Assembly: GCA_028554795.2 (NCBI GenBank)
Contig: CM068829.1
Coordinates: forward strand, 131,478,725 to 131,542,724
Direction of reading: 5' to 3'
DNA: 64,000 nucleotides
From: Sinohyriopsis cumingii
Lineage: Eukaryota; Mollusca; Bivalvia; Unionida; Unionidae
Below the pieces are notes generated by a model. It ran no database searches. It was not told the origin of the DNA and saw only the letters and a list, made by a program, of their open reading frames with translations. Each line of letters starts with the position of its first letter. The stretch's first letter is position 1. Below, one piece after another: positions 1 to 12,417 of the stretch. Both the position numbers and the translations under genes were made by a program.

Positions 1-976
1 TGTGACTCCTGAAGTGTATTAATATTTTTGTCACTTAAAATGTCGGTATTTTGTTTCAATGTGCTTGTTCCTTTGTTGCGTTCTTCATTTAATACTTGCT
101 CCGCTTTTGTCTTGTCTATAACCAAATTATTTTTTTCATTTATAACATTACTCACGGAGTTTAAGTTGTCGGCACTTTTATCAGGTGAAATGCTTCTACC
201 TATCATGCCACGACGTCGGGTAGATCCTAAATTGTCTATGATTTCTTTCAAGAGTTGCGCAGGCCCATTTATTTTACTGGCACTGCTTGGCTTTAAGGTG
301 TTGACCTCTTCTTGTTCTACACGTTTTGGATCGGTATTTGAATTAAGCATAGGAGAATTCTTGTGGTCACTAGTTTCGTTGACTTCAATATTCTGGTGTC
401 TCGATTCTGGAGACTTGTCTCCGTTTCTGTCCGTTTTAGTTGAATAGCCTCCTTCAGGCGACAAACGTTGGTCTTTAATTACCGAGCGTTGATCACTGAT
501 AGATACCTCGGGTGTGATCTTTCGTATAATGGGTCTCAGACTTTTCCGTTGATAATTTTTTCGTCTCCTTTCAAATTCAGGATCAAAGTAATCGCCCGCC
601 ACTTCAGTATTATCCTTGAGCCGTTTGGTAGGTTTAGACCTTTCTTCGACATTGATTTTCTCTGGATTTTGCTTCCTCTTTTCTTCCAGTAAAGTTGGTC
701 CTTGCTCCTTCTCCTCTGGGTCGAAATAATACTCTGAATATTTAACCACATACTCACACTGTAAAAGGAATCAATACTTTGTCTTTAATTATTTATTATA
801 TTTTGGAATATTAGTAACATATTTTATATTGTAAAGTAGTTGTGATTGATTGCTTTCAAACGGCCTCGAAATAATTAATATAATTAGCGCATGTGACATT
901 GCATATGTAACAGTGTTTAAATCTCAATTTAAAGTGTAGGCAGTGAGGACACCCTGTGGGTTTTCAACTTTCCGTC

Positions 977-1053
<77 letters not shown>

Positions 1054-2057
1054 GCCTCAGTTCATCGAAACTATGATTATAGTTTTGAATGGTATCGCAG
1101 AACTATTTTATTCATATTAAGATTTCACATTAGAATTCTTGCACACAATTGTACTAATTTATAATTTGTACTTGGTCTTAATTTATGCTGTTTTTGATGT
1201 GAGGTGGGTTGTATTTCCGTTGCTTCTTGGGTTTTTGTCTTTTTTCTCGTTGTTTATATGTAAGCAAACTCCTGGTCATTCTAGTAGACACACAATCATA
1301 TGATCTTTTCCATCTCTTTACAAAAATATAAATATTTTGTTTCATCTTTAATGTTTACTCATTGAACATTCATGTTTTTCTGCGTCAGTAAGTAAATGCA
1401 AGTCTGAAATTCATATAAATATTCAATTTACACACCATGGAAGATCTGTTATAACTTTCATTTCCACAGGAAGCTATTAAAGTTGGGTCAAACATTGACG
1501 AGAGAGTGATAATATCCGGTAGCTACAAAATTATAACATATAATGGGTTTTTCTTTTTGTACGATTTTATCGAGGTCTTAGAAAATTAATTTTCACAAGT
1601 TATAATAACCTCTGACCATCAAATTAGACCTGTATTGAAAATGAGTTGTCCGATAGTATCTTATGAAAAGATGTGATTTTGTATAAATAAACCTTACCCC
1701 TTCTTCAAGGTCATGTTCCTCCATCAGCATTATATAATTACGATCCTCTGCAATAGTCAATAATTCAAATAAGGCACGCTTACGGAACAATTCAGCAAGT
1801 TGCAAATTCCCCTCTCGTAAATAGGTCAGAAATATTTCAAGTGATGTCGCATCATATATTACCAGTTCTCTCAGTTTGGAATAAAGAATATTCATTTCTC
1901 TTGTAATCATATCTAGGTCTTCCTTCTTGAAATCTTTGAGGTCGCAGTTTTCAAAGCGTTCGATGAATCCAGGTGCTGGCGTCTGACTCATCTCTGTTGC
2001 CTTACCAGGGCTGATGCCTAAAACATACACGTGATCAGTCTGAGGAACGGTATACAT
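1..2057 (-). CDS. Gene C (partial): mitochondria-eating-protein-like paralogue, two exons visible
   Basis: Two minus-strand exons of a gene running off the left edge. The upstream exon ends at 1698 with donor GGG|GTAAGG; its acceptor is uncertain (a CTCAG lies near 2036, and an ATG at 2057 is also possible). It encodes a helical domain (PGFIER, then LEIFLTYLREGNLQLAELFRKRAL, acidic end EEHDLEEG) that aligns with exon 2 of gene A and ends in the same phase 0. The next exon runs from 758 (acceptor TTTTACAG) to the window edge as an uninterrupted 252-codon frame starting C-E-Y-V-V. It is charged and low in complexity, with YFDPE twice, matching the linker exon of gene A in position and phase. 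This frame has no start codon and is easily missed. The MIEAP C-terminal domain would lie beyond the window. Homology to gene A is seen directly; function is inferred. Confidence 0.72.
980..1050. repeat. (TA)n microsatellite in a gene C intron
   Basis: About 35 uninterrupted TA units between the two visible gene C exons. Apparent open frames of repeated Ile-Tyr here are artefacts. Confidence 0.97.
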
Positions 2058-2577
2058 ACGTATACGTGATATGGAATACCGAAAAAATAAACAGCGTAAT
2101 AGAAAGAAAAATTTAGGTCAATCAAATCATTGTCCTTATTTTGTCTTTTACTTACCTCTCACAATGCATATATTACATTATTGATTTTAAAGTAAGTCTC
2201 CGTGATCAATATTCTGTGCAGCCATATTCGACTCGTGCGTCTTTCACACACTACATTTCAAACTTGAAGATAGAAACTTTAGACGCTTTCAACAATAAAA
2301 AATTTCAAAACAATAGTGTTGACGATCTCTAGGTAAATACAACTTAGAAATTTGAAACGGATATTGGCGTTATCTGAAGGCTTTCACTGGAAATTCGTAT
2401 AGTTCATTTATTACGGTAATTCACCAATTTAGAATTCATAAATTATAATTGTCTCTAATCGACATTATTCGTATTATTATATGCAAGACATAAACATAGG
2501 CACTTACCCCTCCCGTTTCACATCTAAACATGTTTTGGCCCACATTTGGTAAAACATTATAGGTGACTACTAGTTGT

Positions 2578-2703
2578 TTGCCCCCCCCCCCCCCCCCAAT
2601 AATTATGCGGTTCACTGGAAAGAAAGGAAGACAAACGGGGAAAAAGATGTCAGTATTTGTATAGGTCTTTCTCCTTTGTGGAGTATTTCCTGTCTCTCAG
2701 AGT

Positions 2704-2744
<41 letters not shown>
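2578..2744. repeat. Poly-C and (GT)n tracts
   Basis: A run of 17 C (2581-2597) and about 21 GT units (2703-2744). The DNA from 2060 to 2580, upstream of gene C, shows no recognisable exon, although a 5' exon of gene C could lie there. Confidence 0.9.
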
Positions 2745-2747
<3 letters not shown>

Positions 2748-2987
2748 AATTAACTAGCTCTTAACTGCATACAAATCGTTTTAATAAACACATCACCAGC
2801 TGGGTTGATGACCTTTCTTTGTTTATTCGTTGTTATATCCCAAGAAGTATGTTTGCCAAGTGGGGAAATGCCTCATTTCTAATTTTGCCTATCACATAAT
2901 TAGAAGCAAAACGTTATAATAGGTATTGAAACAAATTGCTAAAAATGTTTATATAAACAACTCATAATGTATATGGAAACAAATCAT

Positions 2988-2990
<3 letters not shown>

Positions 2991-3067
<77 letters not shown>

Positions 3068-3310
3068 ACAAATCGCTATAATAAATATAGAAACAAATCG
3101 CAGTAATTTATAATCGCTATAATGGAGATAGAAACACATATTTATAATAGACATACAAACAAATCGCTATAATGGACATATAAAGAAATTGTTATAATGG
3201 CTATAGAAACGGTCTCTATAATGGATATAGAAACAAATCACTATAATGGATGTAGAAACAAATCGCTATAATGTGTATAGACCCAAATCATCATAATGGA
3301 TATATCACTA
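2991..3310. repeat. (TA)n followed by a 25-bp minisatellite
   Basis: A (TA)n tract (2991-3064) runs into about ten diverged copies of a roughly 25-bp unit of the form GAAACAAATCGCTATAATGG up to about 3306. Copies differ by substitutions and short indels, so the array is old. Confidence 0.88.
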
Positions 3311-3700
3311 AAGCATCTGAATTACACATAAAAAGACTGTCTGGCAAATTAGATTACATACATCCAGAAAGCAGACGAAGTTTTCTTCTGCTTTTTTTAT
3401 ATCGCTTCATTCTTTTAGGCTAATTTTAAACGTACACGTTTCCATGTATACTGATACATAGGTAGGTATTTAGGTAGAATGATATTGTGTTTAGGAAAGT
3501 CTCTGGATGGTAGTGTGTGTAGGCAAGGCGGTTGACCCATTTAAAGACACGTCTGCTTTTCCAATTTCTAAGGCAACCGCTTACAAATTGTAAAATGTAA
3601 GAAGAAGAAAAAACAAACAATAAGCATGACCGCCATCATAAATCTGGGTTTACTATTATAATATTGTATCTGTCAACTCAAAACGTCCATACGTATCGAC

Positions 3701-4101
<401 letters not shown>

Positions 4102-4980
4102 CTATGTATATCTATATGTATATACCAGATGCACAGTCTAGTAGTAGTTTCTGTGACGCCAGATAAATAGCTTTTTGTGGTAATCGGTCTTCCAAATGGT
4201 GATAACCTTTGTATGTTATTTTACAGGGAAATTCGTTTGCATGTTATATCAACTGTACCCGTCAAATACGTTGTGTAGGTAGGATTGCAAGGTAGTTGTA
4301 AGTGTGGAGAACCATCTCGGCTAACATATAGCAAGATCTTAACGGTTGACAGGGTGTTTTCATAGACTAAGTCGACCCATTTAGAAAGAGTTAAAACATG
4401 GAAACATAAACTATGTGCTTCAGTAAATATTTGAAAGAGAGCCAGCTTTAACTATGTAAACTGGTCTTACAAACTGAGATATGGATATCTTACAGTTTGT
4501 AACCAGTGACAAAAAGGCTTTCGGCTCTTTCGCAGTGGTTCAGTAAATATGTGTATGCGTCCGGATATTTTGGCACAGTGTTCATTTGAACATGTTAACA
4601 TAATCAATTAATGAACATTCGAGGCCGTTCAACGGAACAACCTATAATTGCTCCTTTTAAAACAAATGTAATATATTTCATATTAAAATCCTCTGTTTTC
4701 ATAAGGATGATGATGATGATGATGATGTCTACATCGACGATAATGACAGTGGTGGTGATGATGATAATAGTGAATATTATGTTTTCTGGCACTAGATACC
4801 AAAGTACCATAAAAAAAATATGAGTGATCCACTACATAACTAACTGTAAACTAATTATAAGCAACAACAACAACAAAAAAAAACCGCATGCTTTCCAAAA
4901 TGCGGCTTAATAGCGATTGCAAATGTTCTTTGGTCAGCCTGGAAGCATCAATCCACATTGTATGTTAACATCAACTGCTT

Positions 4981-5004
4981 TGTGTGTGTGCGTGTGTGTG
5001 TGTG

Positions 5005-5054
<50 letters not shown>

Positions 5055-5160
5055 ATACTGGTCAATATGATAGATAGATAGATAGATATATAGATAGATA
5101 GATAGACAAATATATAGATATACAGACAGACAAACAGATAGATAGATAGATAGATAGATA
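4981..5160. repeat. (TG)n and (GATA)n/(GACA)n microsatellites
   Basis: A TG/CG-TG tract (4981-5050) is followed by GATA and GACA repeats (5069-5160). From 4100 to 4980 I see only AT-rich intergenic sequence and a short ATG-repeat (about 4708-4727). Confidence 0.92.
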
Positions 5161-5639
5161 ATATCACAGGTCAAATAATATTTTAATTCAATCTATACCG
5201 AGACTCATCATCGTATCTGTATAATAATATTTTTTCTCAGCATATTATAATTTCACCCTATATTATCACTCATCCTCATGTCAGATCCAGGGACTGCACT
5301 TTCCGCTCTTTCTGGTGTATATTTGTAAATGTTCTGTATTAATGTCTATATGCCTTGATTTCTCTCATAGGAACCCGGTGTGACCGTATCAGATGAGAGT
5401 TAAATGCTGAGTCGTCATGTGCGTGTGTCTGCTACACATGAACGCTTATACCAGCGACTATGTCACATATTTTTGGTGGGTATCTGTGCATGGTCGATTG
5501 ATTTAGTGTGTGCAGGCAAGGCGATTGTTGCCGCAACCTGCGGTGCTGGGTTCGAGTCTCTGTAGTAAATCAATCAAAATAGTTTCTAACCTGCTTGATA
5601 ATTCTCTCTCTCTCTAGTCATGTCCGAAAAAATTACACA

Positions 5640-6012
5640 AAGTATGGGAGCGGCAGTTGCTCCGTTGGTGGAGAGAGCGTCGAACTCGTGTGTGTTTGTG
5701 TTATATTTGGATTTGTATCGCAGCTTTAACAATTTTTCACTCATATCGCCACGATGTTGGCAGTGTGCCAATTTTTAGTGATGTCTAGCAATGGGGCATC
5801 ATGACGCAGACATGTAGCATCATGTCCCACCCAGTCATATTATCCTGACACCAGGCCGACCAGTCCTAACGCTAACGTCTTAATGCTGAGCGCCAAGAGA
5901 GACAACTGCTAGTACCATTTTTATAAGTCTTTGGTATGACTCGGTCTGGGTTCTAACCCACGACCTCCCACATCCGAGGCGGATGTTCCAAGCACTTAGG
6001 CCACCGGATAGT
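5640..6012 (-). mobile_element. tRNA-derived SINE, copy 1
   Basis: On the minus strand it begins with a tRNA-like head. A CCGGTGGCCTAAGTG segment takes the A-box place and a degenerate GGTTAGAACC takes the B-box place. The body is shared with the copies near 20.2, 53.2 and 57.5 kb (CCAAAGACTTATAAAA, GCGCTCAGCATTAAGACG, CCTGGTGTCAGGATAAT, ATGTCTGCG). It ends in AATTGTTAAAGCTGCGATACAAATCC and a TG/TC-rich tail. No open frame is expected. Its boundaries are approximate. Confidence 0.8.
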
Positions 6013-6229
6013 TCGTCCAACTCGTAATCTCGGTGGCCAGTCGACTGTATATGTGGTCCTTTCTTGAAAAAAAAGCAAATAGCTCCGATTTCCTCGGTAT
6101 GCTACAGTCAATAATGCATTGAAAGTGCCGTTATAACAGTCAGCTAATACGTAAATGAGATTTAAAACGCACATACACAAACACGCGCACACACAAACAC
6201 ACGCACATCTACGCATTGTCATTCTCTTA

Positions 6230-7815
6230 AAAAATTATGTTTCCCCTGTATCAAATCACCAACCGAACCTTGCTTTTAACAATGGTCACAAATGATGCTA
6301 TTGATCCAGAATGTACGAAGAAAAGGAATTTTTATTCACGTTCTTGCAAATATCCAATTGCAGATATTTCACTAACAACTGTTCTTATTATGTGAACATA
6401 TTAACCAACCAATTTCCTTGTAATGAAAAACGGTAAAGCGGAAAAAGAAATCTACCTGGAAAAGCTATTCAGAGAATTCCAGCCATGAACGAAATCAGTA
6501 TACTATGAATATGTTCTGTGATTATCATGGATGTATAGAATTGCATTTTTATCGCTGTCATTATTTCTGTCTGAAGTTTATTCTATATGTAATACCGAAA
6601 CACTGCAATTTCATGTGTTTACATTGAATGTGAGCATTTAGGTGTGTGTATTTTTGAATATTGCGCGGGTCAACATTTGTCATTGCATCTTTCCAAGTCT
6701 AAATTTCCACTTTGCACTTGAAAGATTTTGTCTGATGACATATTTATGGATTTTACTGTATATTTACTGTCTGATATCGGGTGGACGAGTTACTCTGGCA
6801 AATGCCGACGAGCTTTCGTGACGGCTAAGCCAAAAACAACGATATATCAGACGGCAAGAATAAACGAGTATTGATATGCACGCTAATTTATAATAAGCAT
6901 CATTTTCCAGATATGCTTTTATTTCTCCAGGGAGTAAATTATGAATATTTAAATATATATGCTCTTGTTATTTTGTACTTATTCCTAATTTCAGTCCTGT
7001 AGCACATGAATATTGATTGAGTTGAATGACGTAAAATATTTTCTTATATGCTCTTTTTTCTCCGTTAATTTTACATTGTCAGATTCGTTTAGTATTTTTC
7101 CATATTGCACGGCTTCATATTGCACGACATGTGTGCCTAAAAAGAGTATAGTGCATTATGAACTACTTTGTAAGCAAACCACATACACTCATGTCGTAGA
7201 CGCTTTAGCTTTTGGTTGATTCGATTTGTTCGTGAATGGACTCAACATGCTGGTTCGTCCATTTGAAAGAAGAGATGATAACTTTAACGATGTAGACGAG
7301 TTCACTGAGTCACAAACGAAACTTTCAAACTAGCAAACAAATGAATGTAATATTCGCAATGTCAACAGCAAACATGGGAGATGCATTAATTAAAATACCA
7401 TTCTGATCACTGAAACAGTTGTTTAGGAGAAATATTCGTAACTTTAGCAAACATAATGGTTCAGACTATGACCAGTGCTCTGTAGGGTCTATGAAAATAG
7501 CATAGAAAAGCATATCGAGGCCATGGGCTATTGCTTGTCTATTAGAGACGTACCCCTTTACAAGTCAGTCAAAACACTAAATTCAATATTTAAAAAATGC
7601 TACTGAAGGTTTTCGTAGGAAATTAAGAACATCAGAACCAATAAGCCAAGACGATGAAAAACTATTATTTCCGCTGGTTAAATGGACTATCACACAATAG
7701 CTGCTTTCCAATTTTCCCCGTTTAACTATTTTGATAAAAAGTTAAGCTAGCGATACAGGCTGTATAGATCACAACTGGGGTCTTCTTTAGCTGGTAATAA
7801 GTATGGTAATAAATA
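6230..7815. other. Intergenic, no supported gene
   Basis: AT-rich DNA. Around 7500-7605 there is a short plus-strand frame (EKHIEAMGYCL..) too short to assign. The 68-codon frame at 7013-7219 shows no homology that I recognise. Confidence 0.5.
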
Positions 7816-7822
7816 TACTTAC

Positions 7823-7985
7823 ATTAATGCACCTTGAATCTCCTCAAAATGTTCTTTCTTACTTAATTCTGCAAATCCGGATGGCATGACCCATGTCATG
7901 GAATTATAGGTTACTGCATTTATATGGGAAAATATGAACGAGTTTTTTTCTTCTAATACTTCGCTTCCAAGGTCGTGCAGTATTA
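7823..7985 (-). CDS. Orphan internal exon of an unidentified host gene
   Basis: The frame is open over the whole interval and bounded by a consensus acceptor (pyrimidine-rich, TTTTTTCTGAG|TA) and a consensus donor (TTAAT|GTAAGT). It enters with two bases completing a codon, reads 53 codons and leaves two bases. The peptide (VILHDLGSEVLEEKNSF.., then INAVTYNSMTWVMPSGFAEL, ending HFEEIQGALM) looks like ordinary folded coding sequence rather than random translation. I do not recognise the family and could not find partner exons with confidence. It lies between gene C and the 3' end of gene A, so it may belong to a separate minus-strand gene or be a relic. Confidence 0.5.
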
Positions 7986-8192
7986 CTCAGAAAAAATCGT
8001 CCGTAGTTTCTCATACAAGTGAAGTAACCTATAAATATGATATCATAATGCCATGACGCGCGTTTTTAGTTTGACGACGTATACCGCTTGAAGGCTACTT
8101 ATACGGGAAAATGTTATTTAAGTACCGTTTACGTTAAGTCTGTGGGACAAACTTGAACATAATTTTCTGCGAGCTTTTTTCAAAAGTGGTAT

Positions 8193-8459
8193 ATGCAGAG
8201 TGTGAAGATATTAATTAGGACGGAGGAGGAAAATGTCAGGAATATTATTTACTTTCAAAAATGGAGCACAGGGCTGACGATGTTAGAACGTATCAAACGC
8301 GGCAGACATTACAATATACAGAGAACGACAGAACGAAGAGCATTAAAACTGCCTTGCACAGTCTGCGTGCTTATGCTTGGTTTTTTAATTTCTGTTATTG
8401 TATTTCAATATGTGATAATAGATATAGGGTGGGACCCAGTCAACGTGCTCGTGTATTAA
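8193..8459 (+). CDS. Possible short membrane-protein exon
   Basis: An 88-codon frame with a basic N-terminal part (ERIKRGRHYNIQRTTERRALK) followed by a hydrophobic stretch of about 25 residues (CTVCVLMLGFLISVIVFQYV). This resembles the cytoplasmic tail and signal-anchor of a type II membrane protein. The first Met is not certain, and no downstream partner exon was found. It could be chance in AT-rich DNA. Confidence 0.22.
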   Translation: MQSVKILIRTEEENVRNIIYFQKWSTGLTMLERIKRGRHYNIQRTTERRALKLPCTVCVLMLGFLISVIVFQYVIIDIGWDPVNVLVY

Positions 8460-8483
8460 TGGGCAAAGACGATGTACTATGGT

Positions 8484-8774
8484 TTAGATGACCGTCGGGT
8501 CAAAACAGCCTTCCGGTAGCGATTTATTCTGCAAGAGCATGAGCTGAGACGAGCGTGGTGTCGCAGTGGCATCCATTTTGAATTTGCTTAGATTCCGCTC
8601 TATCGTTATTACGTACTTCTGAAAGTTGAACAGGTGTACGGTGAACTTGTGTGCATTTGAAACAATGGAGATAATGTTGGAATACTCTATGCTAATTTCA
8701 TGTACTGTCACGGAAAATTCCTTATGTGTAGTGTTTGGAAACAACGCAATGCCTAAAGCAGATAGATGATTCAT
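8484..8774 (-). CDS. Possible terminal exon, unknown protein
   Basis: A minus-strand frame ending at a TAA at 8484. A potential acceptor (CTGCTTTAG|GC) lies near 8757. The peptide has a plausible composition (EFSVTVHEISIEYSNIIS.., KYVITIERNLSKFKMDATAT.., ending SLPEGCFDPTVI), but I do not recognise a domain. It may belong to the same gene as the exon at 7823-7985, although it would then lie upstream of it and yet carries a stop. A separate gene or relic is more likely. Confidence 0.25.
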   Translation of the reverse strand: MNHLSALGIALFPNTTHKEFSVTVHEISIEYSNIISIVSNAHKFTVHLFNFQKYVITIERNLSKFKMDATATPRSSQLMLLQNKSLPEGCFDPTVI

Positions 8775-8799
8775 ATGAATGTTCCCATGTGCTTAGGAA

Positions 8800-11100
8800 A
8801 TGTCCCTGAACTAGTCCAAGGCACATTCAATTTAGCAGTTATTATAATACGAAAAAAATCTTTGCCAAAATATACAAGACTAACTTCTGAAAACGCAATA
8901 AATTAATTATAAAATGTGCGCTAAAAATAACAAAAATGTTATCGAGAAGGATTTAAGCGGAGCTAGCAGTCTTTGAGAGATGCAGATCAGAAGTAAGACC
9001 AAGCTATTTACTCCGTAAACCAAATTACACCCTGAATCAAACAGCAAATAAAGGAAATAATTTAACAATGTATAAGATATGAAAGTTTATTTTTAAAATA
9101 ACCAGAATAACGAGTGAGGAAAACCTGGGCAAAATCCGAAACTAGAATGGAACCTTAATGAGACTGAACCTATCACGTGACCAGCAGTAATTCACCGTGA
9201 ATATGCAAACTAAAGTGCTGATTGATGATACAAATGTTTCTTTCTTCCAAAAGATTAATTTTTTAATTACACAGACGATATGAAAATTTTCCATCATCAC
9301 AATTCCTTGGCAATTCCAGGATAGCTGTATCTAAAATTTTCTTCTCTGTCAGTTTTTAGTCCATCTTGAAAACTGACGATCAAATTGCGAATTTGTTATA
9401 CAGGGAAATTGATAATAAACAAGATTGTTTTTTAAATCACACCCTTTAATGATAAACTAATGTGTTCTTTGTCTGTGTTTACAGATCGTGGGATTTTGAT
9501 ATTCTTTAATGTGAAGAGATACAAAGTTCAATTCATCCTTGAATGCCCCGCAGATGCACCTCTCAGAGCAGTCGAAACATATTAAGTACCACACCACCGG
9601 TTACTTAGAACTGGACGATCCACCGAGTGTAACGCGAGACAAATTCGAAATGCCGCAGCCAAGTGCACGTAACAGCCGTTTGTCCCCAATACACATTTTT
9701 TCCCTATAAGCACGTTTGTTTCTATAAACTGTTTGTCCCCGTATTGCCTTTCCAATGTTAAACCAATGGACAAATTTAACATAAGATTTACCGCATGTCC
9801 CCCAAGATTCTCCCACATTCTAATTTACATGTACTTTGTAATGTTACGTTTCGTACGTCCCACAGTCTCATCATAAAATTAATGGCTTTCATCCGATTGA
9901 CTTATATTTATTTCTGAATTAAATTTGACCAACCAGACTGCTTGAGACTAGAATGAACATTTAGAAATATGTTGGTGAATTTAGAGCCTAGTTTCAGTCC
10001 GTCATGTCCAGACTGTCTTTGCCCTGTACATCATTAATTCCTAATGAGAGAAAAGAAATCGTGTGCCTCGTGCAGTTTGATATTTTTTCTAAATGTGTTT
10101 TCCATCCATCATAACAATGTTAATTTTGACAGAATGGTTGTCTCTGTGATATAAGATGATCAATTCTTCGTCGGAGAAAGATCGCCTAGAGCCTCTCACA
10201 TTTGTTGTTACTTGTTTCGTATATCCCTCAAAAATATGTTCTTGTAATATGATAATTATCGCCATCAAAACTTTTATGCTTTCGAAGTAAATTTTTAAAA
10301 CAAGTGTCAAAATGTTTAGCTTTGATTGACAAAGTACTCAGTGTGTGTATTTTGTGCGTGTATGTATGCGTGTGTGTACGTGTATGTGCTTTTTCAGAAG
10401 ATTGTATCATTTATCACAGTGTTTCGTGCGAGTCGAAAGACGCTAACGTTGCAAACGAGTATTTTTGCCGATTAACAATATCCCGTATGAAGGGCAAGAA
10501 TTTTGTGACTCATTTACTAAATTGTTCTTTTAACTTGACTTGTGGTAAATATTTCATTTGTGAAATGCATTCACATCCAAATTTGTTAAAATACCTTCAT
10601 CTATTTTTATCCGGATTCAAATTTTCTCGTACGAATCACGTTAAACTATTTGGAACCGTAATTTGACTCCAACATTTGTTTTCGGTGAAACATAATCTTA
10701 TTAAGATCGTCACAACCGGAAGCGGAGAGGTGCGTGTTTTTCCTAATGATGTATTAAGTTTATTATCACACCTCGTTGCCGACAAGACTAAAAGTAATCC
10801 AACTCTTCTGTTTTGTTTCAAATACAACGACAGACCAGAAAAAGAGATACATTATCTTTAATCTCATAGATGAGTAACATCTAGGAAAACGCAGCTAAAA
10901 TGTGATAGATAAAGGGTTTTCAAACTGACATTAAGTGTGCTAGCACAGGATAAAACACGAAGCTTTACGTATTGGCATTCCGAAATGAACATCAATGGGC
11001 ATGTATTTAAGGTGACCGTTGATCCCCAAATTGTACCAGGTTTCCAGAAGCATGTTTATCAGCCATTTAGAATCTAAATGTCTAATAGGTGAAATTTCAA
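8800..11100. other. Intergenic; one copy of a dispersed repeat at about 10660-10760
   Basis: No supported gene. A frame at 10304-10666 crosses a TG-rich tract and is doubtful. The segment from about 10660 (TTGACTCCAACATTTG.., TCTTATTAAGATCGTCACAACC..) recurs in diverged form near 15922-16010 and is probably part of an interspersed repeat. Confidence 0.5.
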
Positions 11101-11125
11101 TATAGAGACAAATAGGGATGCATAC

Positions 11126-11245
<120 letters not shown>

Positions 11246-11269
11246 CCCAGCTAACACACAACGCTTTCA

Positions 11270-11780
11270 CAATGTTGCTGTTAGGTTGTGGTGATAAAAG
11301 GTACTCTTATATTGTCTGCGAGATTTGTGTACCTTCGTGCCCTATCTTCTTAAATCTACTTCTTCTATTACGCTCAAATAACTGGTGATGTTTATCCCAA
11401 ATCAAAATGGTGAAGACCTGACATCACATACAGTGACAATGGCAGCCTTCTTGAAAGTCCTGATATGTCTGCTCCTTTTAGCTGGATGGTAATGTTAACA
11501 TTTTTGTAATGGATAATTTAAGTTTTGGACTTTCGTGATAGCAGTGAGCCACATGGGTTTCAAAAACGCTAGCAGATTTCATTCTTCACTTGTCAAAATA
11601 GTTTTTGAATGTTGTCATAATGTTGTAGGAATGTTATTTTGTGACGTTAAACAGCAACGTTTTAGCAACATTCCAGCAAGTTCACCAAATTATGTTTCCA
11701 CAACGTTATCTGACAATGTTGGGACAACCTTAGTGCAATGTTGCTGCAACGTTTTTGCAACGTTGAATTGGTAGAGTGTA
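11270..11780. repeat. AACGTTGC-rich degenerate repeat
   Basis: Repeated variants of CAATGTTG, AACGTTGC and TGCAACGTT in both orientations, densest at 11590-11775. The pattern resembles a decayed short tandem or interspersed repeat. There is no coding signal. Confidence 0.5.
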
Positions 11781-11879
11781 ATAATCATCATCAATGATAT
11801 ACAAATGAAGGGGCAACATGGAAGAGAAAATCAGGATGATTTCATATCAATGACAAACAACTTCCATCCTTCACTAAAA

Positions 11880-12397
11880 TTCGCTTGAGATCGCCAACTC
11901 AAACCACGTTTTCCTGGACACAACAACCAGACTGGTAGAAAACAAACTCCATATGGACACCTACTCAAAACACCACTATCTTCTCCCAACCAGCTTTCAT
12001 CCTGTGGTGATAGAAGGTGCAAACCCTGTCAACATATGATAGAGATCAGCACATTTTCAATCACAGCGCTAGCAAAAAAAGAAAAAATGAACATGGTATA
12101 AACAAAACGTGCAAAACCGAGAATGTAATTTGTCTCATCACATGTAATATCTATAGTCTTCAGTATGTCGGAGAAACTGAAAAGCCACACAAAACGATCA
12201 ATCTCCATAAATCTGATTGGATGACGAACAAGCTGTACAGAAATCCAATTACAGAACACTTCTCTTCCCGTGGCAATACTTTCAGTGATATAACACTTAC
12301 TGCAATTGTTCGTAACCAAAACTGGAGTTCCGAAACCAGTAAAGAAAAGGAATCTTACTTAATTCGCCGCCTTAGAACATTGAAACCAAGCGGTTAA
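11880..12397 (+). pseudogene. Penelope-like retroelement 3' fragment with GIY-YIG endonuclease
   Basis: The frame at 12017-12397 shows the Penelope endonuclease layout: CKTENVICLITCNIYSLQYVGET (GIY-YIG equivalents LITC and QYVGET), later H-K-S-D-W, PITEHFSSRGNTFSDITL and C-terminal KESYLIRRLRTLKPSG. The family's cysteine cluster (SCGDRRCKPCQHM) is visible just upstream in another frame at about 12000-12035, so the copy is frameshifted. Reverse-transcriptase motifs are missing, so this is a truncated and probably dead copy. The GIY-YIG assignment rests on established features of Penelope-like elements. Confidence 0.8.
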
Positions 12398-12417
12398 AAC
12401 CAAGAGGACTAGAAAAA

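Noticed and set aside
28-447. 139-codon plus-strand frame
   Set aside because: It is the antisense shadow of the minus-strand linker exon of gene C, which is open over the whole interval and has a proper splice acceptor at 759-760.
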